Positions 35,909 to 48,292 of a DNA stretch of 64,000 bases are shown one piece after another (position 1 is the first letter of the stretch; each line of letters starts with the position of its first letter). The stretch covers positions 3,596,001-3,660,000 of the forward strand of contig CAVNZM010000012.1 in the NCBI GenBank assembly GCA_963693365.1. The letters run 5' to 3'. The DNA comes from Amoebidium appalachense (Eukaryota; Ichthyosporea). Both the position numbers and the translations under genes were made by a program. Below the pieces are notes generated by a model, which was given only the letters and a program-made list of their open reading frames with translations, made no database searches and had not been told where the DNA came from.

Positions 35909-35964
35909 ACACACACACACACACAACTCCCTTCCCCCTTCCCCCCCCCTCCCCCCTTCCCCCC

Positions 35965-35998
<34 letters not shown>

Positions 35999-36116
35999 GC
36001 ACACACACACGTACACACCTGTGCCACGCCCTTGTTTGACTCCCCCTCCTGGCCCAGGGCTATGGGCTGATACTGCTTGATGTCCACCCACTTGGCCTGC
36101 GCCTCCTTGCGCGCCT

Positions 36117-36156
<40 letters not shown>

Positions 36157-36517
36157 ACGGTCGGCATGAGATTATGTTTTCTTACTAGGAAAAATAATAA
36201 GGAATATACACATCCAGGGAAATACTATAGAATCTAAAACGTGGTATGTGTAAGAAAAAAAGAAGAAGAAGAAGTAGAGAAGAAAAGGAGAGAAAGAATG
36301 GGTGTGTGTGTGGGGGGGGGGGGGGGGGGGGGGAGGGGGGGAGGGCAGTGTTCTAGAGGCACAACAAGAGAGAGAGAGAGTAGTGTGTGAGAGCCAGAGG
36401 GAGAAAGCTGAGGGAGAATGGAAAAGAGCTTTAGGGGAACGAGAAAAAGGGAGGGAGAGAGAGCAAGAACAAGAGGCAGATGGTCTCCCCTGCAAGGGGG
36501 GTGCGGGGAGAGATAGA

Positions 36518-36559
<42 letters not shown>

Positions 36560-36711
36560 GAGAGAGAGCAAGTGCACCTTCTCGTCGAGTTTTCTCCTCT
36601 TGCGTCTCTCCTTCATCCTGTCGTCTTCGGTCTTGCGCTCTCTGAAGATCTCATCCTCCCTCTCCCCTAGCTCCTTAAAGATCACCTGCACACGCTTGCA
36701 GTTCACAGACC

Positions 36712-36743
<32 letters not shown>

Positions 36744-36807
36744 TCTTAGTATACCCTCCCCCCCCCCCCCCCAAAAAAAAAAAAAAAAAAAAAAAGCCAC
36801 CCAAAAG

Positions 36808-36845
<38 letters not shown>

Positions 36846-38568
36846 GGGAGGGAAAAAAAAAAAAGAAAAACAAACCCCCAAACCCTCCCTTCCCCCAGTT
36901 CCCTTTGCGGCCATCTTTGTTCACCCACCCACCCACCCACCCCCTCCGTTATGCGCATACCATCGTGAATCAGCTACCCGTACAACTTGGACAATGAATT
37001 CTTTCAAATGGTCCCCCTCCACCCCCCCCCCCCCCCCCCCCCCCCCCCATCTCCCCGCCACACACACACACCGAAAATGCCCAAAAAACCCCCGGATTCC
37101 CCCTTCCCCCCTTCCCAACCATCTTTATTCACTCACCCACCCACCCACCCACCCACCGACCCCTTCATGCGCATACCATCGTGAGTCAGGTATCCGCCCA
37201 ACTTGAGCAATGACTTTTTCCAAAAGGGTCCCCCCCCCCCCACCCCCACCCCCACCACCACCACCAAAAAAATGCCCCCTCTCCATCCCCTTTCCAATCA
37301 TCTTCATTCACCCACACCCACCCACGCCATTATGCACATACCATCATGAGTCAAGTATCCTCCCAACTTGGGCAGCGACTTCTTCCAAATGGTCACCAGG
37401 CGATCAATAGCGCCCTCCCTAATCTCCAGTGAGGGCATGTGGGGCAAAAAGTCGTTGCCCACAAAGAAGCAAAGGAACACCCAGTCGTCGATGGCTCTTT
37501 CGAGCTCAAAAGGGAACGGGAGCGCTTCCTGTGGCGGATTGGAAATGAAGAGGAGGTGAGCAGGTGCTATTGCTTGTTGTTTCACCTTCCGATGATGTTT
37601 TTTCTTTGTTTTTCTTGCAGTAATCTCGGTACCAAAATGCCTAGGAAATCCATCCCTCTCCCCCCCTCCCCTCCCCTCCCCCCGCCGCCGCCCCTCCCTC
37701 CCTCTACTAAACACACTCCCGTTGCAGAGTGGCAAGCGCGTACACCGATGTCAGCAGATCAAAGCACATCACCCATATCCACACCCACCGAAACACACGT
37801 GGACACTTTGCACACATGTGCCAACGAGTAACCGCATTGCACGAGCACAAGAAAGGAGGGAGGGGAAGGGGGGGCGTGGGGGGGGGGGGGGGGGGGGGGG
37901 GGGGGAGGGAGGGGGAGGGGGACGAGCACATGAAAGTAGGGAGGGGAAGGGGCGGGTGGGCAGGGGGGTTTTGAATGCGTCAAAAAGTACGAAGTACACA
38001 AGAACAAACGGATAACACGATGCAGAATGCAAGCCATACATAAAGAGTATGCATAATAAGCAGAGCCCATCCTCAGGGGGGGGGCACGTCATCCACAGTA
38101 CCCGAGTTTCGACCTATTCACCTCGTTAACGAAACCCAACTCAGATACTGTTTCACTTGAACATGAGTAGGTCACCCGTCTTGATCAGAGACGAACAGGG
38201 TTGCTTATGCAGGCAAGGGCAGTGGGAAAGGCCGGGGGTTAAAGTTGCAGCAGTAAGCAGAAGCAAGAAAAATATAGATAGGAACTCAGGAGACGGGGCT
38301 TCTAGGAGAGGGGGGGGTAGAATGTAAGGGAAAGAGTGTGTATGAGCATATGTACATTTGTGTGGATACACGAACGTGAGTTGTTGTTGTGGTGGAGAGT
38401 TTCCTCCCAATTCTTTTCTCTTCTCCTTTTTCTATCTCTTTCGTTATTTGTTTGCTTCTTCTTATTCTTTTCTTTCCTTTTCCTTCTGGTTCTCCTTCAT
38501 TTATATCACTATTCTTCTCTCTCTCTCTCATTCTCACTCTCTCCCCCCTGTCCCTCTCCTTCCCTCCC

Positions 38569-38607
<39 letters not shown>

Positions 38608-39064
38608 ACCACCACCACCACCCCCCAACCCCCTTTTCCCAACCCCGTCTCCCTCTAGCCAGCTCTCTTTTTCCCTTTCACCCTTTCCCGTGTTTTTGCT
38701 TTGGGGGTACACTTACGACATATAGCTCAGCCTCCAGATATTCTCTCAGCACGTTGATCTTGATCATCACAAACTCCTTGTCCATGTGGATAGGCCCCTT
38801 GGGCTCAGTCGCCTCCTTGGGCTTGCCCGTGCAGAACTCTTTCTGTGAATCCCAGGGCGCACAAATGTGAGTGTGTGTGTGCGCACGTGTATGTGTGTGA
38901 GTGTGAGAGTGTGAGAGTGTGTGAGTGTGTGTGCGAGTGTGAGAATGAGCAAGTGTGGGTGTGGGTGTTGTTGTGGGGGTGAGTGTGAGTGCGAGGCTGT
39001 GAGCGTGTGGAGTGTGTGAATGTGTGACTGGGTGTGTGTGTGTGTGTATAGGTGTGTGTGTGTG

Positions 39065-39111
<47 letters not shown>

Positions 39112-39243
39112 CGGTCTGTTGGTGTGCGGGTGTGCATGTAGGTGTTGGGTGCAAATGTGAGTGATTGTGAACGAATGTGAGTGTCGAACGCGAGCGTATG
39201 TACGTGGAAAGAATGTGCGTGTCCGTGCATTTGAGGCTCCGAT

Positions 39244-39274
<31 letters not shown>

Positions 39275-39331
39275 TATAAGAGAGAGTGTGCAAAGTGTGT
39301 GCAGGGCATGTGTATGTGTGTATTATTGTTA

Positions 39332-39396
<65 letters not shown>

Positions 39397-39500
39397 TGTA
39401 TGTGTGTGTGTATGTGTGTGTGTGTGTGTGGTGTGTGTGTGTGTCTTCGTGTGTGTGTGTGTGTGTGTGTGTGCGTGTGTGTGCGTGTGTGTTACATGTG

Positions 39501-39551
<51 letters not shown>

Positions 39552-40142
39552 GTTTACGTGTGTGCGCGCTCGTCTGTGTGCGTAAGCGTGAGCGTGTCCA
39601 CGTGCACGTGCGTGTGCTTCATGTGTGTGCATCAGGGTGGGTGCATGTGAGTGTTGGAGTGTGTGGTGTTGTGTGAATGTGTCTCGGTGCAAGATGCACA
39701 CACATGCCTGTGTACTGGCATACTAGGAGGTGGGTGCTATGTGCATGCCGGCACGCACACGTGAAGTTGGGGAGGGGGGGGGAGGGGGAGGGGGGGGGGG
39801 GGGGGGGGGGGGGACCGTGCGGGTGTATGCTTTTGCAGCAAACTAACACGCACACAGATCTGTCTCTGCAGTGCAGGCAGGATGGGGGAAATCTGCCTGC
39901 GTGGGTGAGCCTATGTGCATGGGCTGGTGGGATACAAGCAATCAAACGACAGAGAGACAGGGTGATGGGTGGTGCGGGGTGAGCAGTGAGGAAGGTAACG
40001 TGTCTGCGTGAACGGGCGTGTTTGTGTGTGTGTTTGTTGTGGGAGGGGGGGGGGGGGGGGGGGGGGGGGCAAGTGTCTGTGTTCGCATGTGTGCGTGTGT
40101 GTGTGTGCGTGCGTGCGTGTGTGTGTTTGTGTGTGTGTGCGT

Positions 40143-40185
<43 letters not shown>

Positions 40186-40443
40186 CGTGCGTGCATGCAT
40201 GAAGATAGGTGAGTGAGTGTGTGTGTGTGTGCTAATGTAGGCTCGAGTTTCTTACTGTTGTTTGGGGGTATGTGCCTTTGTCTGCGGCTGTGTGTGTGGT
40301 GGTGGTGGCCACGGTGGTGCTTAGCATATGTGCATGTATGCGTCACGGGGGGGGGGGGGGGGGGGGGGGGGGTTTGAATGCGGAACACGGTACGAAGTAC
40401 GCATACACGAAGGACACATGCAAAGGCAAACATTCAAGTATGT

Positions 40444-40487
<44 letters not shown>

Positions 40488-40939
40488 GTACGGTGTGGCC
40501 CATGTGACCGCACAGGTAGCACGGCTTGTCCCTAGCCGGCTTGACATCCTCACGAAGAACGTGGAAATGGGGCTCATGTGTGGCAAGCGCTGCACGCACA
40601 CACACATAAACGATTAGAGCCCATGTTGCTAGTGTTTGCTAATATATTGGTTGGATAGGGGTGGAGTACACACGATAAATGCCATCAATAACACCAAGCA
40701 AGATTGAGGTAGGCTTACAACAGTTGGGATTATGGAAAGTTGTGTGCGTGTGTCTGGGTGTGTGTTTGGGGACGGGGGAGGGGGGAGGGGGGGGGGGGCT
40801 CATGAATATGTGCTCAACAGTTGGGATTATGGAAAGTTGTGCGTGTGTGTCTGGGTGTGTGTTTGGGGACGGGGGAGGGCGGAGGGGGGGGGGGGGGCTC
40901 ATGAATATATGCTCATGTGTGCGTGAGCGCGTGTGCACA

Positions 40940-41023
<84 letters not shown>

Positions 41024-42771
41024 TGTGTGTGTTTGTGTGGTGTGGCAAGGAGTATGCAACATAAAGGGTGGGGAAAGGAGGGGGGTGGGGGGGGAGGGGG
41101 GAGAGAAGGGAGTACCACACGGAGGAAAATGTGTGTGTGTGTGTGTGGCGGGGGGGGGGGGGGGGGGGGGGGGGAGAAACGCACAGAGGAAAATGAGATC
41201 AGCGTCTGCACCGTAGAAGCAGTGCATGGTGTTTGGGTTGTGGGCTGGGTCTGCACGCTGCTTGCGGATAAAATCGATCACCTTGTGCTCACCCTCACCA
41301 GGCACAGTGGCATCAGACATGATCACCTGTAGAGTTTTACAAGTAAATTAGTAAAACATAGTATTATATTAGTGTGCCAAGTAAATCAGTAAAACATAGC
41401 AAATCAGATAGTCCAATCACCGTAAATGTTTTAACAACTAATAGTATTTAGCACCAAGCAGATTCAATACTAATCAGACTTGGCACCAAGCAGATTTGCA
41501 AGAACATGTACCCGGCAGCCGGCGCCAAATAAAACAACATTGGCCCACCAACCAATCAATCCCCTTGATCCGGAAAGGTAGGAGATGGAAAGAGCAATAA
41601 GCAAAAACCGTGTCACGGGGAGGAGAGGGGGAGAGAGGGGAGAGAGAGGCACCTGATGGGCAGAAAGGGTAGACAAATCTCAGAAATTAGCAAACGAGAT
41701 GTAGGGGCGGGGTCGGCTAGGGAGGGAGAGCGGGGAGGGGGGAGGAGGAGGGGGGGGGGGGGGGGTGCAAACAAGGCAGCGACAAATGGGGGAATTATGG
41801 ATTTGGCATATGGAATCCACCCACACCAGAATCCTCAGAGGAGCTCAAATGCATCAAACAAGTACATCACGCCGAGAACCATTCCTACCCCCCCCCCCCC
41901 CCCCCCACCACCACCACCACCACACACACACACACACACCTCCCACACGCACACACCTTCACCCGTCCCTCTCTTCCCCTCTCCCCCCCCCCTCCTTCCC
42001 GCCTCACCCCTCCCTCCAAACCCCCCTCACCCCCCCGCCCCCTGTCTCCCCCTCCTTGCAACCCCCACCTCCCCCCCCCCCCCCCCACACACACACACAC
42101 ACGCCTCCCCCTCCCTCCTTTCCCCGCCCCCCTTCTCCCCCCCCCCTCTCCCCTTCCCCTCCCGCCCCCTCCCTTTGCCCAAACAACCACATACCTTAAC
42201 GTTCCTCCAACCAGGGTCGGTGTTCAACCTCTCATGCACGTAATAGCGCAGGCACTCAGTGAGGTGAGCCATGAACTCTGTTCCTGGGGTGATACAGTTG
42301 CTGTCAAAGTGCTCGTGCTCATCCTTGGGCGGCGGCTGCAGACCATCTCTGATCATCTGCGCCCGTAACTCTTCCTGGTCTTGTTCCTTGTCGGCAGCTT
42401 CTTTCGCTGCACGGAAACGACGCGAGCGCTGCTGGTTCATCTGTTGATGCAAAAAAAAAAAAAAAAAAAAAAAAAAGGGTAGTCATTAGCGCGACGCAAG
42501 GTAAGAAGGTGGTGCAGGGGGGAAAGGGTGGGGTAAGTATGTGGTTTACGCGAAGGGAGAATAACAAGGGCTAGGTGGAAGGGGTTAGGTGGGTGTGTGG
42601 GTGTGGGTGTGGGGGGGAGGGGGTATAATGAGTCATAGAGCACGACGTACACAAGGCAGACAACACAAGGCAGATGACAAACCACATAAAGAGCATGCAT
42701 TAAGGCAGAGCACACCCTCGGGGGGGAACGGGAGGGGGGGGGGGGGAGGGGGGGAAGGGAGGGATGGGGGA

Positions 42772-42809
<38 letters not shown>

Positions 42810-43921
42810 GAACAAAAGGTTTTGGAGGGTGGTGGAGAGTGAAAGTGAGTGGGAAGGGGGAACGGCAGGAGAGGACAGGAGCGAGGTGAAGGGGAGAGGC
42901 ATGAAGCAGGAAACAGGAAGGAGAGGGGCAGGCTAATTAGGGGGGGGGGGGGGGAGGGGGGGTTTTGAATGCGGAACACAGTACGAAGTACGCATACACG
43001 ATGAGAAGCATGGTGCAGGACACATGCAAAGGCAAACATTCAAGTATGCAGCATCAGCCATGCGCACAGTATGCGTCATAAGCAGAGCCCATCCTCAGGG
43101 AGGGCCCAAGTCATCAATTGCGTCTGAGTTTCGACCCCTTAGCCCGCGTATATACGACGCTCCAATTCAGACAGCAGCATCAACTGAACTTGGGTGGGTC
43201 AACCCGTCTTGATCAAAGACGAGCAGGGTTGCTTATGCAAGCAAGGTGAGCAAAACGGTGAAGATGTATGTGCAAACTAATGCAGTGCAGCGACAAACGC
43301 GTATGTGCTTACAGATGCACGACACAGAGCAACCATGCCCGGTTGCATGGAAGTAAAGATGTCTCCACACAGTGGTCTGTCCTGAAAGGGGGGAATCTGT
43401 CGCAGAATAGGTAGTACACAATCACAACGGACATGAAAATGCAAGATGGGGGGGGGGGGGGGGGGGAGGGGAAGAAGGGGGGGGGGGGGGGGGGAGGGAG
43501 GGAGGAAGGGCCGGGGAAGAGGTGTGAAGTGTGGAGGGATGGAGTGACGAGAAAGGGGGGGGGGGGGGGGGGGGGGGAGGGCTGGCAGAGAGCGGGGTGG
43601 GAGAGATGTGTGAGGGGGTTGGGAGATTGGCTGTTGGGGAGAGAGTGAGAGAATAAGAGGGGAGTGGGGGAGTTGGGTGGGGCGCAGGGGGAGGAGCGGG
43701 GGGTGGGATGTGGTGAAAGGGGGGGGGGGGGGGGGGGGGGGAGGAGTAAACGATGCAAAGGCAGTTGAGGCTGAACGTGCGCAGCTGTGCGGCCAGGAGT
43801 TGCTGCTAGGCAAGGGAACACGAACAATACGTGTCTTGCCAGGGAAGGACAAGAAAAGAAAAAAACAGGGGAGAGGCAGATGGAAGAAAGGGAAGAGAAA
43901 AGAAAAAAACGTGTGTGTGCA

Positions 43922-43954
<33 letters not shown>

Positions 43955-44024
43955 GCGCACGAGTGTGTGTGCACGTGTGTGTGTGTGTGTGTGTGTTCGG
44001 CCGGGGGGGTAGGGGAAGGGGGGA

Positions 44025-44057
<33 letters not shown>

Positions 44058-44865
44058 GGCAGATGGGTATCTTGCCTTGGCACGGGGAGCCACGCCGTCA
44101 ACAGCCATATAAAGCAGTTGGCGAGGGCGCACAATGCTGAAAAATGCGATCAATGTACTGGAAAATGTGGACGATCATTTCATCCTCCGTAGCTGGGGCC
44201 GGGCTGCACGAAGACAGAGTGAGACTTACAAAGACATCCACTGTCACGTTCCTGGCAAAACCTACAACAAGCACTGCTGATAGATTTACAGGAAGCTGGA
44301 AAAGGAGGGTATATTATAAGTACGTACCGGTCCTCTGGATGGCAGCAAGGATGGATGATGCCGTTCATATCCAGGTACAGATTATCGTACTCTATCCCAT
44401 TGGGGTTCGGCTGGGACGTATCCACAGGGACCATAACCCCATCCACTATGTTTAGTGGGTCCTGAAATGGCAAATTTTTGCGTTAGCAAAATACAGCTGT
44501 AAATGCCGAGAAGAGACCATATTTAAGCAACGCGACGAACGACACCAGGAGGAGAGAAGCCTTGTGCTGTTTATTATGGACAAAAACAACTTGAGAACAT
44601 TCTAAGCAACATGCAGTGCCTCATGGGCTTATCAAAGGGCTGAGGAGGCCTCATAGAAACTGCCCCACACGTCCTCACAGAACTTCCACACACGCATCTT
44701 TACTTGAAAAAGCCCCTTTATTATTACACTCTCTCGAGTCCTTGCAATCAAGAGTGTGCACAAACCAATATAAAAAAGAGGGAGAGGAGCACAAACCTCT
44801 GCGGCAGGAGAAACAATTTTCTCGCACTTGTCGGAGAGCCAACGGTAGAACGCCGGAACCCCCAT
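26168..44865 (-). CDS. XRN2: XRN2/RAT1-type nuclear 5'-3' exoribonuclease, 23 exons
   Basis: Exons, 5' to 3': 44797-44865, 44328-44461, 44076-44203, 42195-42440, 41185-41326, 40492-40589, 38717-38842, 37342-37528, 36578-36711, 36019-36114, 35486-35662, 34804-34962, 34317-34400, 33477-33540, 32410-32538, 31922-32010, 31082-31183, 30545-30630, 29870-29932, 28993-29103, 28470-28547, 27452-27633, 26168-26418. All junctions keep phase except one extra T in exon 3. About 977 residues (human XRN2 has 950). Starts [11 protein letters not shown]. Acidic catalytic residues at about D54 (LDMNGIIHP), D103 (VDGVAPRAK), E203/E205 (GEGEHK), D233/D235 (GADADL) and D340 (VGNDFLPH). CCHC knuckle [14 protein letters not shown] at 263-276. 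[19 protein letters not shown] and LEQLMGVLP follow. The tail has RGRGRG repeats and Gly/Asn/Tyr-rich sequence. Degrades 5'-monophosphate RNA in the nucleus (termination, rRNA maturation). Confidence 0.95.
26969..27377 (-). repeat. intronic interspersed repeat, variant B, copy 1
   Basis: Plus-strand start TTTGAATGCGTCAAAAAGTA immediately after a G tract; ends GGGGCTTCTAGGAAG. Nearly identical to 37971-38310. Lies in the last XRN2 intron. Shares CATCCTCAGG, CGTCTTGATCA, GACGAGCAGGGTTGCTTATG with variant A. Confidence 0.85.
28328..28395 (+). repeat. (GT)n microsatellite in XRN2 intron 21
   Basis: Pure GT run followed closely by GGT-rich sequence and a G tract next to the exon 21 donor (28470). 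Confidence 0.95.
31683..31771 (+). repeat. (GT)n microsatellite in XRN2 intron 16
   Basis: About 44 perfect units, directly after a C tract at about 31656-31675. Confidence 0.95.
32575..32800 (+). repeat. G-rich 18-bp minisatellite in XRN2 intron
   Basis: Imperfect tandem copies of ggggtagtgggggtaaga, decaying to the right into gggtaagaaggggtag variants. No coding meaning. Confidence 0.8.
33995..34050 (+). repeat. C56 homopolymer in XRN2 intron
   Basis: Uninterrupted C run, G on the sense strand of the gene. Length may be inexact, as for all long homopolymers. Confidence 0.9.
36954..37230 (-). repeat. two degenerate copies of the exon 8/donor segment
   Basis: 36954-37012 and 37171-37230 each resemble 37334-37396, i.e. 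the last ~55 bp of XRN2 exon 8 plus its 5' splice site (gcataccatcgtgagtcag...). Each is preceded on the plus strand by an ACCC array. They are tandem duplications inside the following intron, too short and diverged to act as exons. Confidence 0.8.
37971..38310 (-). repeat. intronic interspersed repeat, variant B, copy 2
   Basis: Starts TTTGAATGCGTCAAAAAGTA after a G-rich run. Differs from the 26969 copy at only a few positions. Lies in XRN2 intron 7. Confidence 0.85.
40373..40441 (-). repeat. intronic interspersed repeat, variant A, fragment
   Basis: TTTGAATGCGGAACACGGTACG...ATTCAAGTATG between two long G tracts, the second ending 7 bp from the XRN2 exon 6 donor. Confidence 0.8.
42630..42745 (-). 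repeat. diverged fragment of the intronic repeat
   Basis: Shares the scheme ACGACGTACACAAGG...ACATAAAGAGCATGCAT...GCAGAGCACACCCTCGGGG with variants A and B. Two hundred bases from a full variant A copy in the same intron. Confidence 0.55.
42963..43361 (-). repeat. intronic interspersed repeat, variant A, full copy 1
   Basis: TTTTGAATGCGGAACACAGT to GGTTGCATGGAAGTAAAG, preceded by a G tract. About 97% like 62905-63301 by eye. XRN2 intron 3. Confidence 0.88.
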
Positions 44866-46942
44866 GATTAGTGTATGCCTACTGGCCTTTCAAGGCCTAA
44901 CACGCTTATAAGTGCCCTACACTAGACTAAATGACCGAACTCTCTTCTTCTTCTTGGGCCTTCCCTCTTGCCAACTCAATGCTACCGTTGTGTGGGAGTG
45001 ACTGTGATGACTTTGCCCATGTGCGAGTTTCCCGATTACTTTATTGCGATTGGATGCCACAGAAAATCCTTTTTACCCATCTCAGCTTCCCACCAATCAA
45101 AAGAGCGCCGGTTGGCTTTTTTTTTAGGCGCCATAAAAGGGGAAACTGATTGGCTCATAAATGCGTTACTGGTAATATATTAAGTTGAGAGCCTGGAGGA
45201 GGGTAAGGCTCACTTTTCTTGACTCCAACAGTAGCATCAAAACAGCCAAAAAAGAACATTGGTTTTACCCAACTTATTTCATATATTTTAACTATTATTT
45301 TCGGACTATATTTATTTGGTGGCTCTTATTAGGAGGAATTACATGCCCGTTCCTAACGGCATGTGCACCGTTTGTGACTTGATTCGTGCGATCGATCCTT
45401 GACTAATCGTGCGATCGGCACATGCAAAACAAAGCATGTTTTTGGAACTTCTTGGCCGCAGTCATATATTGTTGACTCGGATCTCATTATAAACACAAAC
45501 AGGGTTTCTCCCCTTTTCTTGTTGCCCTCCTCCGGACCTTCAGCACCCACCACCATAACCCATCCCTTCTCTTTCCATAGGTTCTTTGGACAAAATATTT
45601 CAAAACACGTCGGCATATTGCGCGTGCATGCAAGTGGATCAATCATGATCATGATCTAGATCATATATACGGTACCACGCGTACACGTGCAAGTGGCACT
45701 GTGATACCAGCATAGTACTAGTAATATCATAACAAAAATACCTCAAAATACGGTGAATGGACTGCACGACACAAATTAAGCCCATTGCCGGGGCCAGGCT
45801 AGTGGACACCTTCAAACTTGAAGCTATAATTATATTAGCTAACAGGGATCCTGCATATTAGCTGATCTGATCACGTGCATGCACGCTTATCATTGAGTCT
45901 CCTGAGGACTGACTCGGCCGGCCTTGTTGGTCGTGCATTGCTATCTATTGCCACTACAAATCACACGGACATGTGCACTGTGGGTCCGGTGTACGGTATC
46001 TCTCACTGATGGTACTTTTGACCATGCATATATATGTAAGGGTGAGGCCAACCACATTGCTTGCATCAACTTGCTCGAGGATCCGATCGCGATCGCAAAC
46101 AGAATATCGATGATCATGCTAAAAGCCGGGGGGGCGGGTTGGTGCAATGGTAAGATTTGAAATTTCTTTTGACTCGGGGTTATTGATCCGTTGATGAAGG
46201 CAACGTGCAACCACAGGCTACATAACCACCAATAGAACTGAAAAAGCCAAAGCTACGAAATAAAAATAAAGCGACAAGTGACAAAGGACACCAGCGGGCA
46301 AAACAGTAAGTGTACGTGTATGCGTGAAACTAGTTTGCTCCAACTAGTCATTTGCATCGGTGTTGACCAGACCACACTCTGCAAGAAGACATCATTACTG
46401 CTCCTTCCCAACAGGCCCCCCTCAAAACCTATCGAGGCACAGCAAGCAAGTCAGCCTCTAAAAGAGCAATGCAGACCAAATCTGAGCTAAAAAACAATCC
46501 CAACGGGCCCGGCCCCTAGATAACCCGGAGAAACTGCATCTAGCTCTCTGATAAGGTGGCCTAGTTGTGGCAGGACACACAGAAAAACACAATTACAGAA
46601 TGCATGCAAGCAAACCCATGGTAAGATCTTTTTTTTTTTTTTTTTTCTTTCTGGTAAGATCCTCTGCGTGTCAAGCTCAAAGTCGCAGGATCGATCCTGG
46701 TTACTTCCGATTTTTGTTCTCAAGGCGATGATCCACCGGTCTGGCCGCCCCCTAGAAGCCATCACCCCAGACCACGTCAAGCAGCACCACCAATTTGGGG
46801 TTTACACACCTTTGCCGGAGGCCCAGCCACATTCGATGGCCTACTGCGTTTTCCAGCGCAGCCAATCAAATGCAGCCAGTGACATATGTACATGCTAGGC
46901 AACAATGAGCGCCATCGTAGTATATGACACCCCTATTACATA
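44866..46942. other. intergenic upstream of XRN2
   Basis: Contains the XRN2 promoter region, then AT-rich sequence without a supported exon. TGGTAAGAT occurs three times (46147, 46619, 46652), the second followed by a T tract, as if a small retroposed piece with A tail sits between 46150 and 46650. Confidence 0.45.
45048..45153 (-). promoter_or_regulatory. three CCAAT boxes upstream of XRN2
   Basis: GATTGG at 45048, CCAAT at 45093 and GATTGG at 45148, spaced about 45-55 bp and 180-290 bp upstream of the XRN2 ATG. This is the usual arrangement of NF-Y sites. Position and motif only. Confidence 0.5.
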
Positions 46943-47488
46943 TTATGGGTAAGCAGAGGCTAGCATCGGTAGCTCCGAAAGAAAGTTAAGGCACCGGATC
47001 ACAATATCATACTGTGCAGCATTAATAAGGTGACCTAGGATAGTCATCTTAAAACGGATATCGAGGAAGAGAGGAAGAAAAGAGAATGAACCGCCAATAA
47101 CCTCCGGTTCTAATACGTTAGCTAACAGGTTGCACTTATTGATAGATATGCAGCCGCGAGTAAACCGCCCCCCACACATATTACACATACGAGCTGGAGA
47201 CACCAGAAACCGATTACACCGCCAATCCATAATCATCTTTGCGTTTTTACACCACACCACATTACGAATAAACGAATCTATGTATGAACGAGACTCTCTA
47301 ACCGTATCCGCCATATAGGCTACAAGTAGTTGGTGTTTTTGCGGTCCTAACACCGGAAGGGACTCAACACGTAGAGTAAAAAGATATCTATCAGCCATAG
47401 ACTTGAAACTATTCATATTCACACTATGATCTAGCCGTACCTCCGGTGGGGTCGCCAGCCATTCCACATAACGCTCGGCAATGTGCAC
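46943..47488 (-). pseudogene. C-terminal fragment of a related LINE protein
   Basis: The 181-residue frame ends YDIVIRCLNFL, matching YDLFIRCIDWL at the C-terminus of the LINE ORF at 55.8 kb. The preceding block (WCKNAKMIMDWRCNRFLV, CNMCGGRFTRGC, INKCNLLANVL) parallels IQWRSNKYKV...NRSCIAKCSLIDHI. A separate, diverged member of the family with a clearer Cys cluster. No RT domain remains. Confidence 0.6.
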
Positions 47489-47509
47489 GGCAGCAGAATC
47501 GAATTGAAA

Positions 47510-47715
47510 TTTGCATTTAGCAGAATAAATCTGCTTTTAGCAGAATATTTTGGTTTTAGCCACAGAATATTTCTGCCGCAGTAGAATAATTCTGCTTTAG
47601 GCAAAATGATCTTTGCTTTTTGCAGAACTTCTGAATCATTGCTTTTGCAGAATATTTCAAGCGTTATAGGAGAATAATTCTGCTTTTTGCCGAATAATAA
47701 TAATTCTGCTCAGAC
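47510..47715. repeat. array of short palindromes around GCAGAAT/ATTCTGC
   Basis: At least eight copies of GCAGAAT or its complement ATTCTGC with TTTTAGC/GCTTTTAG spacers, often as facing pairs (agaataattctgctt). Confidence 0.7.
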
Positions 47716-47799
47716 TGAGCAATTTGACTCTGCGGATGTGGTAATGAAGACCTCATTTCGCCTTAACACTCCGCCGGTAACTAGCACATCCCACCCCGC

Positions 47800-47832
<33 letters not shown>

Positions 47833-48113
47833 CCCCCCGAGCCCCCAACCCCCGGGGCGCGCGGTAGCAGACTGTAGAAGATGATATCGTCAAAGTTTCG
47901 ATGATAAATACCATAGTTGTGTCGTTTATAATTATGCTGCATGCCCGAACCAGACAGACACTGTGGCACGTACACACCAGTCATTCGTTTCAACTTTTGC
48001 AATATTGTGTGTGTACTCGCATTACTCAAGTGCATACTATCCAGTGAGGTGTTCTATCAGCGAATTGTACGCACGCACGCACACACACAGACACCGTGAC
48101 ACACACACACACG

Positions 48114-48163
<50 letters not shown>

Positions 48164-48250
48164 GTAACACACGTGTACAGATACACTGAGTCACAGACAG
48201 ATCTAGACCAGTGCCCTCTGCTGCCTTAACCCCTCTCTCTCTCGCCCCCC

Positions 48251-48292
<42 letters not shown>

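Noticed and set aside
43277-43440. Possible exon [18 protein letters not shown]
   Set aside because: The same sequence occurs at 63190-63300 as part of the intronic repeat, so it is not coding.
46129-46705. tRNA-like gene split by a 500-bp insertion
   Set aside because: GGTGCAATGGTAAGAT and a CTGCGTGTCAAGC/GGATCGATCC part can be lined up, but no acceptor stem pairs and the match may be chance.
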